Shown: positions 1-11,718 of the stretch, piece after piece
Numbering within the stretch: position 1 is the stretch's first letter
Layout of the letters: the number at the start of each line of letters is the position of its first letter
NCBI RefSeq assembly: GCF_003591175.1
Contig: NZ_QYYG01000009.1
Span: forward strand, 147,677-211,676
Direction: 5' to 3'
From: Serratia inhibens
Lineage (GTDB): Bacteria > Pseudomonadota > Gammaproteobacteria > Enterobacterales > Enterobacteriaceae
DNA: 64,000 bases
Notes under the pieces: generated by a model
Told to the model about the DNA's origin: nothing
Databases searched by the model: none
Seen by the model: only the letters and a program-made list of their open reading frames with translations
Made by a program: the position numbers and the translations under genes

Positions 1-1
1 T

Positions 2-1450
2 AAAATCGCGCCGCAGCGTTTCGAACAGTGGCAGCAGTTGGGCAAGGGGATCAGCCTCTCGTTGCCTGCGCTGAACCCGTATATTCCCGATGATTTTACC
101 CTGAACAAACCGTCCCACGAGTTCAAGAAACCGGAAATGGTGGTCGATCAGCCGGGTCTGCGGGTGTTGTATATGCCGAGCCGCTACTTTGCCGACGAGC
201 CTAAAGCCGATGTCACAGTGGCGTTCCGCAATGCAAAAACCATGGACTCTGCGCGCAATCAGGTGCTGTTCTCGCTGACCGACTATCTGGCGGGTATTTC
301 TCTGGATCAACTGAGTTATCAGGCTTCGATTGGCGGGCTGAGCTTCTCGACTTCGCCGAACAATGGCCTGATGTTCAATGCCAACGGCTTTACCCAGCGC
401 TTGCCGCAGTTGCTGACCTCGCTGATTGAGGGTTATTCCAACTTCACGCCGACGGAAGATCAACTGGCGCAGGCCAAATCCTGGTATCTGGAACAGCTGG
501 ATTCGGCTGAGAAAGGTAAAGCGTTTGAGCTGGCGATCCAACCGGTGCAGATGGTTTCCCGTGTGCCTTACTCTGAACGTAGCGAGCGCCGCGAAGTACT
601 GAAAACCCTGACGCTGAAAGACGTGCTGGCGTACCGCGACAGCCTGTTGGCCGACGCCACACCGGAGTTGCTGGTGGTGGGTAATATGAGCAAGCAGCAG
701 GTGGATACCCTGGCCTCAACGCTGAAACACCGCCTGGGTTGTACCGGCATTGAATGGTGGCACGGCGAAGACGTTGAAGTGGCTAAAAAACAGTTGGCTA
801 ACCTGCAGCGTGCGGGCAGCAGCACCGACTCGGCGCTGGCGGCAGTCTATGTGCCGACCGGGTATGACGAAGTGACCGGCATGGCTTACAGCTCGCTGCT
901 GGGGCAGATTATCCAGCCCTGGTTCTACAGCCAACTGCGTACTCAGGAACAATTGGGTTACGCGGTGTTTGCTTTCCCAATGTCCGTGGGCCGCCAGTGG
1001 GGGATTGGTTTCCTGCTGCAAAGCAACAGCAAGCAGCCGGCGTATCTGTACCAACGCTACCAGGATTTCTACCCGAAAACCGAAAAGCGCCTGCGTGAAA
1101 TGAGTGAGGCGGACTTTGCACAGTACAAGCAGGCGATGATCAACGAACTGAAACAGCGCCCGCAAACCCTGAGCGAAGAAGCCAGCCGCTTTGCCAATGA
1201 TTTCGATCGCGGTAATTTTACCTTTGATACCCGCGAGAAGCTGATTGAGCAGGTTAAGCAGCTGACGCCGACCAAGCTGGCGGATTATTTCCACCAGGCG
1301 GTCATTCAGCCACAGGGGCTGGCGGTGCTGTCGCAGGTTAGCGGCAGCGGGCAAGAGAAAGCGGATTATGCCGTGCAGCAGGATTGGGCTACCTATCCAA
1401 ACGCTTCCGCACTGCAGCAAACTCTGCCGCGTAAGGTGGCGACACCATGA
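2..1450 (+). CDS. ptrA: Protease III (pitrilysin), C-terminal part
   Basis: This is the C-terminal 482 residues of the periplasmic M16 zinc protease pitrilysin, which degrades small peptides. The gene runs off the left edge, so the signal peptide and the zinc-binding HxxEH segment are outside the window. What is visible is the inactive M16 half, with the conserved R/Y segment around the LRTQEQLGYAV motif near 936-970 that helps close the chamber. The stop codon overlaps the recB start by four bases (ATGA), as in the E. coli recC-ptrA-recB-recD order, so transcription is probably continuous into recB. The internal TTG at position 38 is not a real start. Confidence 0.95.
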   Translation, partial: KIAPQRFEQWQQLGKGISLSLPALNPYIPDDFTLNKPSHEFKKPEMVVDQPGLRVLYMPSRYFADEPKADVTVAFRNAKTMDSARNQVLFSLTDYLAGISLDQLSYQASIGGLSFSTSPNNGLMFNANGFTQRLPQLLTSLIEGYSNFTPTEDQLAQAKSWYLEQLDSAEKGKAFELAIQPVQMVSRVPYSERSERREVLKTLTLKDVLAYRDSLLADATPELLVVGNMSKQQVDTLASTLKHRLGCTGIEWWHGEDVEVAKKQLANLQRAGSSTDSALAAVYVPTGYDEVTGMAYSSLLGQIIQPWFYSQLRTQEQLGYAVFAFPMSVGRQWGIGFLLQSNSKQPAYLYQRYQDFYPKTEKRLREMSEADFAQYKQAMINELKQRPQTLSEEASRFANDFDRGNFTFDTREKLIEQVKQLTPTKLADYFHQAVIQPQGLAVLSQVSGSGQEKADYAVQQDWATYPNASALQQTLPRKVATP

Positions 1451-4400
1451 CAGAGGCCGCCCCGCAGCGGCTTGATCCGCTGACGCTGCCGCTGTTTGGC
1501 GAACGGCTGATAGAAGCGTCGGCGGGGACCGGCAAAACCTTTACCATCGGTGCGCTGTATCTGCGCCTGTTGCTTGGCCTGGGCCAGGCGGCGGCCTTTC
1601 CCCGGCCGCTGACGGTGGAGGAGATTCTGGTGGTGACCTTTACCGAGGCCGCCACCGAGGAGCTGCGTGGGCGTATTCGCAGTAATATCCATGCGTTACG
1701 CATTGCTTGCGTCCGCGGTCTCAGCAAGGATCCGTTATTGTCTGCGCTGATGGCGGAGATTGACGATCTTCCCGATGCCGCCGCGCAACTGCTAGCGGCC
1801 GAGCGGCAGATGGACGAGGCGGCGATCTACACCATTCACGGCTTTTGCCAGCGCATGCTGACCCACAACGCCTTCGAGTCCGGCATTCTGTTTGAGCAAA
1901 CGCTGGTGCAGGATGAACTGCCGTTGCGTCGCCAGGCCTGTGCAGACTTCTGGCGTCGCCATTGTTATCCGCTGCCATTGGGCGTTGCACGGGCCGTGAG
2001 CCAGGAATGGAGCGGCCCGGAGGCACTGCTGGCGGATCTTTCCGGCTATCTGAGCGGTGAAGCGCCAACGCTGCGTCGGCCGCCGAAAGATGAAGAAACG
2101 GTATTGATACGCCATGAGCAGATCGTGGCGCGAATTGATGCCATTAAAGCTCGGTGGCTGGCGGCGGCGGGGGAGCTGGAGGCGCTAATCAGCCAGTCCG
2201 GCGTTGATAAGCGCAGCTACAGCAGCAAACACCTGCCTAACTGGTTGCATAAGGTAGGCGAATGGGTGGTGCTGGAAACCCAGGATTACCTGCTGCCGAA
2301 AGAGCTGGATAAATTCCGTCAGTCGGTGCTGCTGGATAAAACCAAAAAGGGCGAACCGCCCCGCCATGAACTGTTTGTGGCGATAGATGAATTATTTGAT
2401 GAACCGCTGACGCTGCGCGATTTGATTATGGCGCGGGCACTGAGTGAGATACGTCTCTCCATACAACAAGAGAAACGCCAGCGTGCCGAGCTGGGCTTTG
2501 ACGATCTGCTAAGCCGGTTGGACAGTGCGCTGCAAAGTGAAGGCGGCGATCGATTGGCGCAGGCGATTCGCCAGCGTTATCCGGTGGCGATGATCGATGA
2601 GTTCCAGGATACCGACCCACAGCAATACCGTATCTTCCAAAAGCTCTACGTTGGCCGGCCGGAATGCGGCCTGTTGCTGATAGGCGACCCAAAACAGGCC
2701 ATTTACGCCTTCCGCGGTGCCGACATTTTTACCTATATGCGCGCCCGTTCTGAGGTAAGCGCCCACTACACGCTTGAGACTAACTGGCGCTCGTCACCGG
2801 CAATGGTGGATAGCGTTAACCATCTGTTTACTCAGGTGGAAAAGCCCTTCCTGTTCGGTCAAATTCCCTTTATTGAGGTGGCGGCCGCCGAGAAAAATCG
2901 AGGGTTGGCTTTTGAGCTGCATAAACAGTTGCAGCCGGCGATGCAGTTTTGGTTGCAGCAGGGTGAAGGTGTTGGCGTTAGTGAGTACCAACAATTGATG
3001 GCGCGCCTGTGCGCCACGCAAATCCGTGACTGGCTCAGTGCCGGGCAAAGTGACCAGGCCTGGCTGGTGGACGGCGATAAACGGCGGGCGGTGCAGGCCT
3101 CCGATATTACCGTGTTGGTGCGTAGCCGTAATGAAGCGGCGTTGGTGCGTGATGCACTCAGCGCCCTGGCCATTCCTTCGGTCTATTTGTCCAACCGCGA
3201 CAGCGTGTTTGATACCCCGGAAGCCAAGGATTTGCTGTGGCTGTTGCAGGCGGTGTTGGCACCGGAGCAGGAGCGCACGTTGCGCAGCGCCATGGCGACC
3301 GGTTTGATGGGGTTGGATGCGCAAGCGTTGGACGGCTTGAACCGCAACGAACGCGACTGGGATTCGCTGGTCAATGAGTTCGATAAATACCGTACGCTCT
3401 GGCTGCGTCGCGGCGTGTTGCCCATGCTGCGTGAGGTGATGAATCAGCGCCACCTGGCGGAAAACCTGCTGGCCAGCCACGGCGGTGAGCGTCGGTTGAC
3501 CGACATAATGCACTTGGGGGAGCTGTTGCAAGAGGCCTCTGCGCAGCTCGACAGCGAACATGCGTTGGTGCGCTGGCTGGCGCAGCAGATTGCCCAGCCA
3601 AATCGTCAGTCCGACAACCAGCAACTGCGACTGGAAAGCGATCGCCATCTGGTGAAGGTGATCACCATCCATAAATCGAAAGGGTTGGAGTTCGATCTGG
3701 TTTGGCTGCCGTTTGTCGGCAATTTTCGCCAGCAGCAGCAGGTGCTGTACCACGATCGGCAGAGTTTCCAGGCCCTGCTTGACCTCAACGCCAATGAAGA
3801 AAGTATCGAATGGGCGGAAGAAGAGCGGTTGGCGGAGGATTTGCGCCTGCTGTACGTAGCCTTGACCCGCTCGGTATACCACTGCAGCATCGGCATAGCG
3901 CCGTTGATTCAGGGCACGCGCAAGAAACAGGGTGATACCGATTTGCACCGCAGCGCGCTGGGTTACCTGGTGCAGGCCGGCCAGGCCGGAGATGCGGCCT
4001 GGCTGCAACAACGTCTACAGCAACTGGCTGGAGAGGGCGTTGCGCTGTCGTTGGTGGAACAATTGGATGAACAAGCCTGGTTGCCGCAGACGCCGGCGTT
4101 AACCGAACTGGCGGCAAAAAGCTTCACGCGTCCGGTGCAGGATTTCTGGCGTGTGACCAGTTACACCGGCCTGCAGCAACAGGGTTCTGGCCTGATGCAG
4201 GATCTGCTGCCACGGCTGGATGTCGATGCCGCAGGCGAACAGGCGCTGGACAGTGAGCCAGCGCTCACACCGCATACCTTCCCGCGCGGCGCAGCACCGG
4301 GAACCTTCCTGCACAGCCTGTTTGAAACGCTGGATTTCACCCAACCCCTTGATGAGCAATGGCTGCTTGAACAGTTGCAACAGCAAGGGTTTGCCGAGCA

Positions 4401-4998
4401 CTGGCAACCGATACTGCAGGCATGGATGCAGGTGTTGCTGAATGTCCCGCTCAATGATGCCGGTGTTTCGTTGTCGGCGCTGGCACCGCAGTATAAACAG
4501 GCCGAGCTGCAGTTTTACTTACCCATAGAAAAACTGTTGCAGGCGGGGGAACTGGATAAACTGGTGAAAAAGCACGATCCGCTTTCAGCCCGCTGCCCGG
4601 AGCTGGCTTTCCAGCAGGTGCAGGGAATGTTGAAGGGGTTTATCGACCTGGTATTTTGCTGGCAGGGAAAATACTACCTGCTGGATTACAAATCCAACTG
4701 GTTAGGCGAGGACAGCAGCGCTTATACCCGAGCGGCGATGGAGCAGGCGATGGCGGAACACCGCTATGACCTGCAATATCAGCTGTACACGCTGGCACTG
4801 CATCGTTATCTGCGCCATCGGTTGCCGGATTATGACTATCGGCGCGACTTCGGCGGGGTGATTTACTTGTTCCTGCGCGGAGTAGACGCACAGCACCCAG
4901 GCAACGGTATTTTCGCCTGTTGCCCAGCTCCGCAGTTGGTGGAGGGCATGGACCGCCTGTTCAGCGGCGAAGCCATTACGGCGGAGGATGAACCATGA
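1447..4998 (+). CDS. recB: Exodeoxyribonuclease V beta subunit RecB
   Basis: RecB is the 3'-5' helicase and nuclease subunit of RecBCD, which processes double-strand breaks up to Chi and loads RecA. The 1183-residue product (E. coli 1180) has a Walker A motif ASAGTGKT with Lys30, an SF1 motif [10 protein letters not shown] near residue 383, and a helicase motif with HKSKGLEFD near 3670-3695. The C-terminal nuclease domain keeps Asp1067 (GFIDLVF) and Asp1080/Lys1082 (DYKSN), the catalytic residues at the same numbers as in E. coli. The ATG overlaps the ptrA stop and the TGA overlaps the recD start, so ptrA-recB-recD form one translationally coupled unit. Confidence 0.98.
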   Translation: MTEAAPQRLDPLTLPLFGERLIEASAGTGKTFTIGALYLRLLLGLGQAAAFPRPLTVEEILVVTFTEAATEELRGRIRSNIHALRIACVRGLSKDPLLSALMAEIDDLPDAAAQLLAAERQMDEAAIYTIHGFCQRMLTHNAFESGILFEQTLVQDELPLRRQACADFWRRHCYPLPLGVARAVSQEWSGPEALLADLSGYLSGEAPTLRRPPKDEETVLIRHEQIVARIDAIKARWLAAAGELEALISQSGVDKRSYSSKHLPNWLHKVGEWVVLETQDYLLPKELDKFRQSVLLDKTKKGEPPRHELFVAIDELFDEPLTLRDLIMARALSEIRLSIQQEKRQRAELGFDDLLSRLDSALQSEGGDRLAQAIRQRYPVAMIDEFQDTDPQQYRIFQKLYVGRPECGLLLIGDPKQAIYAFRGADIFTYMRARSEVSAHYTLETNWRSSPAMVDSVNHLFTQVEKPFLFGQIPFIEVAAAEKNRGLAFELHKQLQPAMQFWLQQGEGVGVSEYQQLMARLCATQIRDWLSAGQSDQAWLVDGDKRRAVQASDITVLVRSRNEAALVRDALSALAIPSVYLSNRDSVFDTPEAKDLLWLLQAVLAPEQERTLRSAMATGLMGLDAQALDGLNRNERDWDSLVNEFDKYRTLWLRRGVLPMLREVMNQRHLAENLLASHGGERRLTDIMHLGELLQEASAQLDSEHALVRWLAQQIAQPNRQSDNQQLRLESDRHLVKVITIHKSKGLEFDLVWLPFVGNFRQQQQVLYHDRQSFQALLDLNANEESIEWAEEERLAEDLRLLYVALTRSVYHCSIGIAPLIQGTRKKQGDTDLHRSALGYLVQAGQAGDAAWLQQRLQQLAGEGVALSLVEQLDEQAWLPQTPALTELAAKSFTRPVQDFWRVTSYTGLQQQGSGLMQDLLPRLDVDAAGEQALDSEPALTPHTFPRGAAPGTFLHSLFETLDFTQPLDEQWLLEQLQQQGFAEHWQPILQAWMQVLLNVPLNDAGVSLSALAPQYKQAELQFYLPIEKLLQAGELDKLVKKHDPLSARCPELAFQQVQGMLKGFIDLVFCWQGKYYLLDYKSNWLGEDSSAYTRAAMEQAMAEHRYDLQYQLYTLALHRYLRHRLPDYDYRRDFGGVIYLFLRGVDAQHPGNGIFACCPAPQLVEGMDRLFSGEAITAEDEP

Positions 4999-6845
4999 TC
5001 GCTCTACTGGAGCAGGCGCAGGCACTTGGCGTGCTGCGCCCGCTGGACCTGCAGTTCGCCCGCATAGTGGCCAGGGAGGAAGAGCCGGATATTCTGCTGG
5101 CCGCAGCTTGTCTCAGCGCGGAGGCCGGTGCCGGCCATGTTTGCCTGATGCTGGAGCAGTTGCTGCCGGAAAACTTGTTTGAAGGGCGTCAGCCGGAACT
5201 GGCGCAGGCCGTGTGGCTGGCGGCCGGGCAACCGGATATTGCCCGCTGGCAGCAGCGTCTGGCGGCCAGTGCGGCGGTGGGGGACGGCAGCAGTGCCATG
5301 CCGATGGTGTTGCAGCGGCAGCGTTTGTACCTGCAGCGCATGTGGCAGAACGAAGGCGCGGTGGCGGAGTTTATCAGCAGCGACAGTATCCATCAGGCGG
5401 TTGACGAGCCTGAACTGCGCGCCATCCTCGATCGTCTGTTCGGCGAGGCGACGAATGAGCCGGACTGGCAGAAAATTGCTGCCGCAGTGGCCGCGACGCG
5501 GCGTATTGCGGTGATTTCAGGTGGGCCGGGCACCGGCAAAACCACCACCGTCGCCAAATTGCTGGCGGCGCTGGTACAGCTTGCCGAGGGCAGGCGTTTG
5601 CGCATTCAACTGGCGGCGCCAACCGGCAAGGCGGCGGCGCGGCTGACCGAGTCGCTCGGCAGCGCCGGCAGGCAGTTGGCGTTAACCCCGGAGCAACGTG
5701 CGCTGTTCCCTACCGATGCGTCGACGCTGCACCGGCTGTTGGGCGCTCAGCCCAATAGCCAGCGCATGCGTTATCACCGCGGCAACCCGCTGCATCTGGA
5801 TGTGCTGGTAGTAGACGAGGCTTCAATGGTCGATCTGCCGATGATGGCCCGTCTGATTGCCGCATTGCCCGCTCAGGCACGGGTGATTTTCCTTGGTGAC
5901 CGAGATCAGTTGGCATCAGTAGAGGCCGGGGCTGTGCTGGGGGATATCTGCCGTTTTGCCGAGCAGGGGTACAGCGCTGCTCGCGCGGAACAACTCACCC
6001 GTCTGACCGGCTGCCTGTTGCAGGGGCAAAGTGCGCAGACGGAAGCTGCGGTGCGAGACAGCCTGTGCCTGCTGCGCAAAAGCTATCGTTTTGATGCCGA
6101 TTCGGGCATTGGTCAATTGGCCTTAGCGGTGAATGCCGGTGACGGCAAGCGGGCGGCTTGGGCACTCAGCGGCAGCTTCAGTGACGTTGCGGGTTACCCT
6201 TTGGCAGAAACGGAAGACTATCAGGCACTGCTGAACGCCTGTGTGGCAGGCTATGGCGATTATTTGCAACGGGTTGCTGCCAGAGCGGATGCGGGAGAGG
6301 TATTGGCGGAGTTTGGCCGTTTCCAGGTGCTGTGTGCGTTGCGGGAAGGACCATTCGGTATCGCCGGGCTGAACGAGCGTATCGAGGCGGGGTTGCAACG
6401 GGCCGGGCTGAGCCAGCGTACGCCAGGGGCTTTGGGGCGTTGGTATCCCGGTCGTCCGGTGATGATTGGCCGCAACGACAGTGCGCTGGGGTTGTTTAAC
6501 GGCGATATCGGCATCGCCCTGCGTGATGAGAGCGGCGAGCTGCGCGTGCACTTCCAGTTGCCGGACGGCAGCATCAAGTCGGTGCAACCAAGCCGTTTAC
6601 CGGCGCATGAAACTGCCTATGCGATGACGGTGCATAAGTCTCAGGGGTCGGAGTTTGATCATACGGTGCTGGTGTTGCCCAATCACTTCTTGCCGGTACT
6701 GACCCGCGAACTGGTGTATACCGCTATCACCCGGGCTCGCAGACAGCTTTCGCTGTATGCCACCGATGCCGTGCTGATGCGGGCGATCCGTACGCCAACC
6801 CAACGCCGCAGCGGGTTGGCGGAGCGCTTGCAGATAACGACATAA
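4995..6845 (+). CDS. recD: Exodeoxyribonuclease V alpha subunit RecD
   Basis: RecD is the 5'-3' SF1B helicase of RecBCD that sets processivity and Chi response. The 616-residue product (E. coli about 608) has Walker [11 protein letters not shown] with Lys182, Walker [10 protein letters not shown] near 5812-5835, and the C-terminal [12 protein letters not shown] and VYTAITRAR motifs typical of RecD/TraA helicases. The start overlaps the recB stop by four bases. The gene is followed by a palindromic intergenic repeat and by argA in convergent orientation. Confidence 0.98.
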   Translation: MIALLEQAQALGVLRPLDLQFARIVAREEEPDILLAAACLSAEAGAGHVCLMLEQLLPENLFEGRQPELAQAVWLAAGQPDIARWQQRLAASAAVGDGSSAMPMVLQRQRLYLQRMWQNEGAVAEFISSDSIHQAVDEPELRAILDRLFGEATNEPDWQKIAAAVAATRRIAVISGGPGTGKTTTVAKLLAALVQLAEGRRLRIQLAAPTGKAAARLTESLGSAGRQLALTPEQRALFPTDASTLHRLLGAQPNSQRMRYHRGNPLHLDVLVVDEASMVDLPMMARLIAALPAQARVIFLGDRDQLASVEAGAVLGDICRFAEQGYSAARAEQLTRLTGCLLQGQSAQTEAAVRDSLCLLRKSYRFDADSGIGQLALAVNAGDGKRAAWALSGSFSDVAGYPLAETEDYQALLNACVAGYGDYLQRVAARADAGEVLAEFGRFQVLCALREGPFGIAGLNERIEAGLQRAGLSQRTPGALGRWYPGRPVMIGRNDSALGLFNGDIGIALRDESGELRVHFQLPDGSIKSVQPSRLPAHETAYAMTVHKSQGSEFDHTVLVLPNHFLPVLTRELVYTAITRARRQLSLYATDAVLMRAIRTPTQRRSGLAERLQITT

Positions 6846-6853
6846 AAGCGAAA

Positions 6854-6922
6854 CGGGTACAGCCTATCCTGGGGCTTTAAAATTGCAGCCAACAGCGCTG
6901 CAGCTTGAAAGACGAGGGGTAT
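6854..6922. repeat. Palindromic intergenic repeat, copy 1 (between recD and argA)
   Basis: An imperfect ~60-70 bp palindrome. The left arm holds the TTGCAG core and the right arm holds CTGCAGCTTGAAAGACGAGG followed by GGTA. The same unit occurs at 11587-11646 in this orientation and at 18235-18394 and 25083-25136 in the opposite one. The left arm here has drifted (TTTAAAATTGCAG against TTTCAAGTTGCAG in copy 4). It looks like a REP/ERIC-type non-coding element and lies between the convergent recD and argA genes, where it could also fold at transcript ends. Confidence 0.65.
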
Positions 6923-6941
6923 CGGCTGCACCCGCGGAGGA

Positions 6942-8267
6942 CTACAAGTCCGCCAGCAGAATCTTCGAGCGGCGTTGGTAGTTGTATAGCGCCTGTTTTT
7001 GCATCGGCAGCACGTCCACTTCCGCCGGAGTGAAACCACGTTCCTGGAACCAGTGGATGCTGCGAGTGGTCAGCACGAACAGCTTTTGCAAACCCATCTG
7101 GCGCGCCTGGCTTTCCACCCGTTGCAGCAGCATTTCACCGCGTGATGAACTGCGGTAGTCCGGGTGTACCGCTACGCAGGCCATTTCGCCGATTTTCTCT
7201 TCCAGGAATGGATACAGTGCCGCACAGGCGATGGTCAGATTATCGCGCTCAATAATAGTGAATTTGTCGATCTCCATCTCCAGTTGTTCACGGGAGCGGC
7301 GCACCAGAATACCCTGTTGCTCAAGTGGGCGGATCAGTTCCAGAATGCCACCGATATCGTTAATGGTCGCCCGGCGTACCTGTTCGGCGCTCTCCATGAC
7401 GATCTGGGTACCGATACCGTCGCGTGAGAACAACTCTTGCACCAGCGCGCCGTCTTCCTGATAGCTGATCAGGTGGCTGCGGCGCACGCCGCTGCGGCAG
7501 GCCTTCACCGCACCGCGCAGGAAACGTACGGTGCCCGAATGGTAATCGCCGTTGGCTTCGCGTTCTTCGATACGTTTCTGCGCGTCATTGGGGAATAGCT
7601 CGGAAATGATATTGCCTTCCTGATCGGTGACGCCCTGCGACGAGCAGAACCCGATCATTTTTTCCGCCTTCAGCTTGATGGCCAATTGGGTCGCCACTTC
7701 TTCTGAGGTCAGGTTAAAGCTTTCGCCGGTAACGGAAACGGCGACCGGGCCGATCAGCACTATGGCATTACTGTCGAGTTGACGGTGGATCGCTTCTTCA
7801 TCAATACGGCGAATACGGCCGCTGTGGCAGTAATCCACGCCGTCATCAATCCCTAACGGCTGGGCAATGATAAAGTTGCCGCTGACCACGTTGATGTGCG
7901 CGCCCTGCAGCGGCGTATTGTTGAGGCTCATCGACAGCCGTGCGGTGATGTCCAGTTGCAGCAGGCCCGCCGCCTGCTTAACCAGCTCAAGCGTATGGGC
8001 GTCGGTGACCCGGGTATGCTTGTGATAAATAGGTTCGTAGTTATGCTGCGCCAGATTGCTGTCGATCTGCGGCCGTGCGCCATAGACCACCACCAAACGA
8101 ATCCCCAGGCTATGCAGCAGCCCGATATCGTTGACGATGTTGGAAAAATTCTCATGCTCTATGGCTTCTCCCCCCAGCATGACGACAAACGTCTTGCCGC
8201 GGTGGGCGTTGATATAGGGAACTGAGTGACGGAATCCTTGAACAAGCTCGGTACTACGTTCCTTCAC
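6942..8267 (-). CDS. argA: N-acetylglutamate synthase ArgA
   Basis: ArgA acetylates glutamate with acetyl-CoA, the first step of arginine synthesis. The 441 residues (E. coli 443) consist of an N-terminal amino acid kinase-like domain ([11 protein letters not shown] near residue 60; this half binds feedback arginine) and a C-terminal GNAT acetyltransferase domain with the acetyl-CoA loop [14 protein letters not shown] near residue 370. The start is GTG, which gives VKERSTEL and matches the E. coli N-terminus. Two ArgR boxes separated by 3 bp lie just upstream, so repression by arginine is expected. Confidence 0.97.
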   Translation of the reverse strand: MKERSTELVQGFRHSVPYINAHRGKTFVVMLGGEAIEHENFSNIVNDIGLLHSLGIRLVVVYGARPQIDSNLAQHNYEPIYHKHTRVTDAHTLELVKQAAGLLQLDITARLSMSLNNTPLQGAHINVVSGNFIIAQPLGIDDGVDYCHSGRIRRIDEEAIHRQLDSNAIVLIGPVAVSVTGESFNLTSEEVATQLAIKLKAEKMIGFCSSQGVTDQEGNIISELFPNDAQKRIEEREANGDYHSGTVRFLRGAVKACRSGVRRSHLISYQEDGALVQELFSRDGIGTQIVMESAEQVRRATINDIGGILELIRPLEQQGILVRRSREQLEMEIDKFTIIERDNLTIACAALYPFLEEKIGEMACVAVHPDYRSSSRGEMLLQRVESQARQMGLQKLFVLTTRSIHWFQERGFTPAEVDVLPMQKQALYNYQRRSKILLADL

Positions 8268-8279
8268 GGCAAAACCTCT

Positions 8280-8318
8280 TTTGCATATTTATACGATATT
8301 TTTGTATTTTTATTCTTT
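8280..8318 (-). promoter_or_regulatory. ArgR operator (two ARG boxes) and argA promoter
   Basis: Read on the minus strand, 8318-8301 is an 18 bp ARG box (AAAGAATAAAAATACAAA; 16 of 18 to the WNTGAATWWWWATTCANW consensus) and 8297-8280 is a second one (ATCGTATAAATATGCAAA; 15 of 18). They are 3 bp apart, the classic spacing for one ArgR hexamer. A possible -35 TTGCCA (8335-8330) and -10 TAAAAA (8312-8307) put the first box on the -10 element, which fits direct repression of argA. The match count was made by eye. Confidence 0.8.
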
Positions 8319-8507
8319 TATTGCCCCGATGGCAAGCGGGAAATTGTCTGTATTTATTTGCGGAAGGGGCTAATTGGTTAATAAATTGAAAAACCTTGGA
8401 AAGATTTTCTGATGACAGCGCCGGGAGGATTCGTTAAAGTTTTTCCCATTCCCGCTTTATCGGCGTTTTTTTCATCTGTTTTAACCTGTTATCACTGCCG
8501 GAGTCGC

Positions 8508-9758
8508 ATGCCAAACTCAAATCACAATCTGGGCCGCCGTCGTATATTGCAGGGGGTTGCCGCCAGTTGGTTGCTGAGTGTGAGTCGCGTAGGCTTCGCC
8601 GCATCATCGCATGTGATTGCCGTGCGTGTCTGGCCTTCTTCTACCTATACCCGCGTGACGCTCGAATCAAACACCGAACTGAAATACAAACAGTTTGCGC
8701 TGACCAATCCCGATCGCGTGGTGGTGGATATCGAAGGGGTGCATCTCAATAGCGTCTTGAAGGGCATTGTCGGGCAGGTTCGCGCTGACGATCCCTATTT
8801 GAAACAGGCGCGAGTCGGTCAGTTTGATCAAAACACCGTTCGGCTGGTGCTGGAACTCAAGCAGAGCGTCAGCCCCCATATGTTTACTCTGGCGCCGGTA
8901 CCTGAATATCGCAACCGTCTGGTGATGGATCTGTATCCCAGCAAGGGCGGCACTGGCGAAGACTATGATCCGCTATTGGCATTACTGGAAGATTACAACA
9001 AGGGCGATCTCGAGCGCACTTTGCCGGCGGAGGCGCCGCAGGCCGGCAAGGCGGGGCGCGATCGTCCGATTGTCATCATGCTGGATCCCGGCCACGGCGG
9101 CGAGGATCCGGGGGCGATCGGCAAATTCAAAACGCGCGAGAAGGACATAGTGTTACAGATTGCCCGCAAACTGAGTGCGTTAATCAAGCGCGAGCCGAAT
9201 ATGAAAGTGTTTATGACGCGCAATGAAGATGTGTTCATTCCGCTGAAGGTGAGGGTGGCGAAGGCGCGCAAGCAGCGTGCCGATCTGTTCGTTTCTATCC
9301 ATGCCGATGCCTTTACCAGCCAGGCCGCGCGCGGATCTTCGGTATTTGCACTGTCGACCAAGGGGGCCACCAGTTCGGCGGCGAAATTCCTGGCGCAAAC
9401 TCAGAACGAATCTGACCAAATCGGCGGTGTAAGCAAAAGCGGCGATCGTTATCTGGATCACACCATGTTTGATCTGATACAAACCGCAACCATCAACGAT
9501 AGCCTGAAATTCGGCAAGGAAGTGCTGAACCGGATGGGCAAAATTAACCGTTTGCACAAGAATCGCGTCGATCAGGCCGGTTTTGCAGTGTTAAAAGCGC
9601 CGGACATTCCTTCTATCCTGGTTGAGACGGCATTTATCAGCAATATAGAAGAAGAGCGCAAGCTGCGTACCAGCCATTTCCAGCAGCAGGTGGCGGAATC
9701 CATTCTGGCGGGTATCAAGGCGTATTTCGCCAACGGCGGCGCGGCGGCACGCGGATAA
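8508..9758 (+). CDS. amiC: N-acetylmuramoyl-L-alanine amidase AmiC
   Basis: AmiC is a periplasmic zinc amidase that cleaves the stem peptide from MurNAc to split septal peptidoglycan, activated by NlpD. I chose the ATG at 8508 (416 residues, E. coli 417) instead of the in-frame ATG at 8412, because it puts a twin-arginine signal ([10 protein letters not shown]) at the N-terminus as expected for a Tat substrate. An AMIN domain follows (about residues 35-135), then an Amidase_3 domain with zinc ligands in [19 protein letters not shown] and the C-terminal VETAFISN. Confidence 0.96.
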   Translation: MPNSNHNLGRRRILQGVAASWLLSVSRVGFAASSHVIAVRVWPSSTYTRVTLESNTELKYKQFALTNPDRVVVDIEGVHLNSVLKGIVGQVRADDPYLKQARVGQFDQNTVRLVLELKQSVSPHMFTLAPVPEYRNRLVMDLYPSKGGTGEDYDPLLALLEDYNKGDLERTLPAEAPQAGKAGRDRPIVIMLDPGHGGEDPGAIGKFKTREKDIVLQIARKLSALIKREPNMKVFMTRNEDVFIPLKVRVAKARKQRADLFVSIHADAFTSQAARGSSVFALSTKGATSSAAKFLAQTQNESDQIGGVSKSGDRYLDHTMFDLIQTATINDSLKFGKEVLNRMGKINRLHKNRVDQAGFAVLKAPDIPSILVETAFISNIEEERKLRTSHFQQQVAESILAGIKAYFANGGAAARG

Positions 9759-9816
9759 GGTTTAAGCAGATACGGCTGGGCGGGCACCCGGCCGGGTTTT
9801 GGCAGATTTCAGATAC

Positions 9817-9840
9817 AAAAAAACACCCGTTAAGGTGCTT
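9817..9840 (-). terminator. Terminator of the initiator tRNA operon
   Basis: Read on the minus strand, a short stem AGCACC/GGTGTT with a TTAACG-type loop runs into seven T residues. It lies just downstream of the last tRNA gene, so it should end the tRNA transcript before amiC. Confidence 0.75.
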
Positions 9841-9858
9841 ATTTGTAGTCATCAAGAT

Positions 9859-9935
<77 letters not shown>

Positions 9936-9999
9936 TCCGTCTTGATGCTTGTATTATCGAAACCCAACATTCATGTGATACCGCTGGTACAGTATCGGT

Positions 10000-10076
<77 letters not shown>

Positions 10077-10139
10077 TCCGTATAATACTTTTTTCATCGA
10101 ATCCCAACCTTTACGTGATACCGCTGATGCAGTATCGGT

Positions 10140-10216
<77 letters not shown>

Positions 10217-10230
10217 TCCGATGGAAGCGC

Positions 10231-10258
10231 ACTATACTCTCCGTGCATTTTGTTGCAA
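10231..10258 (-). promoter_or_regulatory. Promoter of the initiator tRNA operon
   Basis: On the minus strand there is a -35 TTGCAA (10258-10253), a 16 bp spacer and a -10 TATAGT (10236-10231) followed by a GC-rich discriminator (GCGC). Stable-RNA promoters under stringent control have this layout. The first mature tRNA base is about 15 bp downstream of the -10. Confidence 0.75.
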
Positions 10259-10430
10259 CCCTTTTTGCAATTAATTGAGTTAAAGCCATCTTTATGCTGA
10301 ATTAGTCCGCAATTTGCGTTCTTTTTCATCGTTATCCGCCGTGCGGTTTTTTTTATTTGCGGCGATTCCCTTATCTATGGGCGTTTGTTATCGTTCGCCG
10401 GTAGATCATATCTGTTTGAGAGTGTGTGCG

Positions 10431-11573
10431 ATGAAAGGACGTTGGGGCAAATACCTGCTGGGCGGGTTGATGGTAGCGGTACTGGCTGGCTGTTCGTCAA
10501 AGCCGACCGACCGGGGACAGCAGTATAAGGATGGCCGTCTGGAGCAGTCACTGGAGTTGGTGAATCAACCCAACGCCAAAGGCATGCCGGTTAACGCCAG
10601 GGATTACTCGAATCAGCTGATGGAGATTAAAAACGCTTCTCCTTCACTGTTTAATCGCAATAACACCACCTTTCAGGCAGTGCAAAGCTGGATGGCCGCG
10701 GGTGCCGATACCCGTCAACTGAACCAATACGGTCTCAGCGCCTATCAAATGGAAGGCGTGGACAATTACGGCAACGTGCAGTTTACCGGTTACTACACAC
10801 CGGTCGTGCAGGCGCGCTACAGCCAGCAGGGCGAGTTCCGCTACCCGCTGTACCGCATGCCGCCAAAAGGCAAAGGCCGCCTGCCGAATCGCGCGGGCAT
10901 ATACTCGGGCGCGCTGGATGACCGTTATATCGTCGCTTACACCAACTCGCTGATGGACAACTTTATGATGGAAGTCCAGGGCAGCGGCTATGTGGATTAC
11001 GGCAATGGCCAGCCGCTGGTGTTCTTCGGCTACGGCGGCAAGAACGGCCACGCTTACCGCAGCATCGGTAAAGTGCTGATCGATCGCGGCGAAGTGGCCA
11101 AGGTGGATATGTCTATGCAGGCGATTCGCCAATGGGCCGATACCCACAGCGCTGCAGAAGTGCGTGAGCTGCTGGAGCAGAATCCTTCCTTTGTGTTCTT
11201 CCGTCCGGAGGCTTTTGCGCCGGTGCGGGGCGCCAGTGCGGTACCTTTGATTGCCAAAGCCTCGGTAGCTTCCGACCGTTCACTGATCCCGGCAGGTACC
11301 ACGCTGCTGGCAGAAGTGCCTCTGCTGGACAACAAGGGTAAATTCACGGGAAAATATGAGATGCGCCTGATGGTGGCTCTGGACGTGGGCGGCGCTATCA
11401 AAGGCCAGCACTTCGATATGTACCAGGGTATCGGGCCGGACGCCGGCCACTCGGCGGGGTATTACAACCATTACGGCCGAGTATGGGTGCTGAAAGGCGG
11501 TAACACCGGCACGCCATTGTTCACCAGCCAGACCTCTTCCGCTAACGGCGGTTCGTTGTTGGTTACCCGCTGA
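10431..11573 (+). CDS. mltA: Membrane-bound lytic murein transglycosylase A
   Basis: MltA is an outer-membrane lipoprotein that cleaves the MurNAc-GlcNAc bond of peptidoglycan and leaves 1,6-anhydroMurNAc ends. The ATG at 10431 gives a 380-residue product (E. coli 365) with a short lipoprotein signal ending in the lipobox LAGC (Cys21). An upstream in-frame ATG at 10314 would bury that signal and is rejected. The C-terminal 3D-type segment VALDVGGAIKG with GPDAGHSAGYYNHYGRVWVL carries the catalytic aspartate. Confidence 0.96.
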   Translation: MKGRWGKYLLGGLMVAVLAGCSSKPTDRGQQYKDGRLEQSLELVNQPNAKGMPVNARDYSNQLMEIKNASPSLFNRNNTTFQAVQSWMAAGADTRQLNQYGLSAYQMEGVDNYGNVQFTGYYTPVVQARYSQQGEFRYPLYRMPPKGKGRLPNRAGIYSGALDDRYIVAYTNSLMDNFMMEVQGSGYVDYGNGQPLVFFGYGGKNGHAYRSIGKVLIDRGEVAKVDMSMQAIRQWADTHSAAEVRELLEQNPSFVFFRPEAFAPVRGASAVPLIAKASVASDRSLIPAGTTLLAEVPLLDNKGKFTGKYEMRLMVALDVGGAIKGQHFDMYQGIGPDAGHSAGYYNHYGRVWVLKGGNTGTPLFTSQTSSANGGSLLVTR

Positions 11574-11586
11574 TGACAATAAGTCA

Positions 11587-11646
11587 TACCCTATGAACTG
11601 CAAGTTGCAGCTGGTCGCCCAGCTGTGGCTTGAAAGGCGATGGGTA
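11587..11646. repeat. Palindromic intergenic repeat, copy 2 (mltA-tcdA)
   Basis: This copy begins TACCCTATGAACTGCAAG and ends GGCTTGAAAGGCGATGGGTA, so the outer TACC/GGTA and inner TTGCAG/CTGTGGCTTGAA arms pair imperfectly. It is in the same orientation as copy 1. It sits in the short gap between mltA and tcdA and has no coding capacity. Confidence 0.75.
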
Positions 11647-11718
11647 CACCGATATTGACCCGCAAGGGCCGGATCTTCCGGCCCTTATCATTTGCATTGT
11701 TAAGGTAAGTAAAGCGTT

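Noticed and set aside
2794..4011. A 405-codon minus-strand frame opposite recB
   Set aside because: Antisense shadow with repeated Gln/Arg and no family features.
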